Both the position numbers and the translations under genes were made by a program. From NCBI GenBank assembly GCA_021790075.1, contig JAJYIN010000141.1, positions 1 to 5,857 of the forward strand: a stretch of 5,857 bases of DNA, given 5' to 3'. Below the pieces are notes generated by a model that was not told where the DNA came from, did not search any database, and was given only the letters and a program-made list of their open reading frames with translations. Positions within the stretch are counted from its first letter, which is position 1, and each line of letters starts with the position of its first letter. Positions 4,586 to 5,857 of the stretch are shown piece after piece. Source of the stretch: Actinomycetes bacterium (GTDB lineage: Bacteria > Actinomycetota > Thermoleophilia > BMS3ABIN01).

Positions 4586-5857
4586 GTGTCTCTGCTAGAT
4601 CAAATTCATTCGCCTTCTGACCTCAGGCGCTTCAATGACCGCGAGCTGCAGGTGCTGGCCGACGAGATCCGCACCTTCATGGTCAATGCCGTCTCCAAAG
4701 TCGGCGGCCACCTCGCCCCCAGCCTTGGCGTCGTGGAGCTGACCATCGCTCTTCACAGCATGCTCGACAGCCCCCGCGACAAGATCATCTGGGACGTGGG
4801 GCACCAGTCCTATGCCCACAAGATCATCACCGGCCGCGCGGAGGCGTTCCATACCATCCGCCAGCACGGCGGCCTTTCCGGGTTTCCCAACCGGGAAGAG
4901 TCCGAGCACGACATCGTCGGCACCGGCCACAGCTCCACTTCCATCAGCTACGGCGTCGGCATCACCGAGGCCATCAGGCTGGCGGCGGCGCAGGAGCGGG
5001 CAGAGCGGACCCGCCGGGAAGAAGCGCGGGCCCGTCAGGAGGAAGCCGCCGCGGATGGCGGACGGGATGAGCCGGTGGAGGCAGACCCGCAGGAGGCAGG
5101 AAAGCGGCTCCGCAGCCGGGTGGCCTGCGTCATCGGCGACGGAGCGCTTACCGGGGGCATCGCCTTCGAGGCGCTGGATCAGGCCGGCCACCTGCGCACG
5201 CCCCTGATCGTCATCCTCAACGACAACGAGATGTCGATCAAGCCCAACGTGGGCGCCATCTCCCAGTACCTGAACAAGCTGAGGCTGGACCCCACCATTT
5301 ACCGGCTGCGTGAGGACCTGGAGCACGGCATCGAGAAGATCCCCGGCCTCCGGGGCGGCATGAGGTCGCTCAAGGAGAGCATGAAGGCGTTTCTGGTGCC
5401 GGGCATGCTGTTCGAGGAGTTGGGTTTCGCCTACATCGGCATCGTCGACGGCCACGACATCAAGGCGCTCAGACGCAGCATCCGACAGGCGCTGGAGATC
5501 GAACGGCCCGTGCTCATCCATATCAAGACCACCAAGGGCAAGGGTTACGAGCCGGCTGAGGCCCGTCCGGATACGTTCCACGGCATCGCTCCGTTCACCG
5601 TCAGCACCGGCGAGGCGATCAAGAAGCCGGGTCCCATCAGCTATACGGAGGCCTTCGGCCGGGGGCTGGCCCGCATGGCGGAAACGGACGGCCGGATCGT
5701 CGCCATCACCGCCGCCATGTCGAGCGGCACCGGACTTTACCATTTCGAGAAGAAGTTCCCGGAAAGATTCTTTGACGTCGGCATCGCCGAGGAGCACGCT
5801 GTGACCTTTGGCGCCGGCCTGGCGATCGGCGGCTACAAGCCCGTGGTCGCAATATAT
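4586..5857 (+). CDS. dxs: 1-deoxy-D-xylulose-5-phosphate synthase (3' truncated)
   Basis: Dxs is the thiamine-diphosphate enzyme that joins pyruvate and glyceraldehyde 3-phosphate in the first step of the MEP isoprenoid pathway. The window holds 424 codons of a family of about 620-640 aa and ends inside the pyrimidine-binding domain at VVAIY. The N-terminus SLLDQIHSPSDLRRF is typical and fixes GTG 4586 as the start, 2 nt after the ispA stop and without a clear Shine-Dalgarno, so re-initiation after ispA is likely. Motifs are GGHLAP (His42), WDVGHQSYAHKI (His73), GTGHSSTSIS (His115), and the ThDP motif GDGALTGG (184-191) with NDNEMSI (Asn214). The family blocks FEELGFAYIG-VDGHD and KGKGYEPAE follow, then IAEEHAVTF with the catalytic Glu402. 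The spacing from Asp185 to Asn214 equals that of E. coli (D152 to N181), but Asp185 lies 40 residues later than expected because of a charged insertion at about 136-175. The reverse-strand reading frame over this gene is a shadow. Confidence 0.95.
   Translation, partial: MSLLDQIHSPSDLRRFNDRELQVLADEIRTFMVNAVSKVGGHLAPSLGVVELTIALHSMLDSPRDKIIWDVGHQSYAHKIITGRAEAFHTIRQHGGLSGFPNREESEHDIVGTGHSSTSISYGVGITEAIRLAAAQERAERTRREEARARQEEAAADGGRDEPVEADPQEAGKRLRSRVACVIGDGALTGGIAFEALDQAGHLRTPLIVILNDNEMSIKPNVGAISQYLNKLRLDPTIYRLREDLEHGIEKIPGLRGGMRSLKESMKAFLVPGMLFEELGFAYIGIVDGHDIKALRRSIRQALEIERPVLIHIKTTKGKGYEPAEARPDTFHGIAPFTVSTGEAIKKPGPISYTEAFGRGLARMAETDGRIVAITAAMSSGTGLYHFEKKFPERFFDVGIAEEHAVTFGAGLAIGGYKPVVAIY
4991..5110 (+). 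other. In-frame 40-codon charged insertion within dxs
   Basis: Conserved His residues before this segment run 7 positions behind E. coli (42/49, 73/80, 115/122), while the ThDP Asp just after it runs 33 ahead (185/152). That gives an insertion of 40 residues. The segment is rich in Glu, Arg, Ala and Gln. Its first half looks like a charged helix, and the middle (around GGRDEP) looks disordered. The frame is intact and the flanking motifs are normal, so it is an extra surface loop and not a frameshift. Exact ends are uncertain by several residues. Confidence 0.75.

Noticed and set aside
4595..5797. 400-codon open frame on the - strand
   Set aside because: It lies antisense to dxs, whose + strand translation matches the family along its whole visible length. 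The reverse product resembles no known protein and is a product of high GC codon usage.

Overview
This is a GC-rich (by eye about 65 %) bacterial segment carrying a single gene block, all on the + strand. In order it holds the 3' part of a pyruvate carboxylase/oxaloacetate decarboxylase-type carboxyltransferase fused to a biotin carrier (AccB-like), then accC, nusB, xseB, ispA and the first two thirds of dxs. Both ends cut through genes, so the window looks like a whole short contig or an arbitrary slice of a longer operon. The first 8 bases equal the 3' end of the common Illumina adapter and may not be genomic.

Layout. Bases 3-1427: carboxyltransferase plus biotinyl protein, open at its 5' end. 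Bases 1433-2785: biotin carboxylase, TTG start, 5 nt after the previous stop. Bases 2786-2892: the only sizeable gap, holding a perfect 17-bp AT-rich inverted repeat. Bases 2893-3306: nusB. Bases 3303-3677: xseB, overlapping nusB by 4 nt. Bases 3714-4583: ispA, GTG start. Bases 4586-5857: dxs, GTG start 2 nt after the ispA stop, running off the end with 424 codons visible. No tRNA, rRNA, CRISPR array, insertion sequence or clear promoter or rho-independent terminator was seen.

How the genes fit together. The fusion protein and AccC together contain every domain of a two-subunit biotin-dependent carboxylase (biotin carboxylase, carrier, carboxyltransferase), best explained as pyruvate carboxylase. 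The carrier part is of the acetyl-CoA carboxylase AccB type, retaining its thumb loop, and an internal Shine-Dalgarno plus ATG could release it as a free 150-aa AccB. One locus might therefore serve both oxaloacetate and malonyl-CoA synthesis. IspA and Dxs are the farnesyl diphosphate synthase and the first enzyme of the MEP isoprenoid pathway. NusB is a transcription antitermination factor and XseB the small subunit of exonuclease VII.

The order matches the cluster known from Bacillus (accB-accC-nusB-folD-xseA-xseB-ispA-dxs), but folD and xseA are missing between nusB and xseB. High GC, this ancestral order and the protein sequences suggest a deep-branching Actinomycetota or a GC-rich Bacillota-like lineage. 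This is a low-confidence inference. The most distinctive points are the carboxyltransferase-AccB fusion with a possible internal start, the palindrome before nusB, and a 40-residue charged insertion in Dxs.
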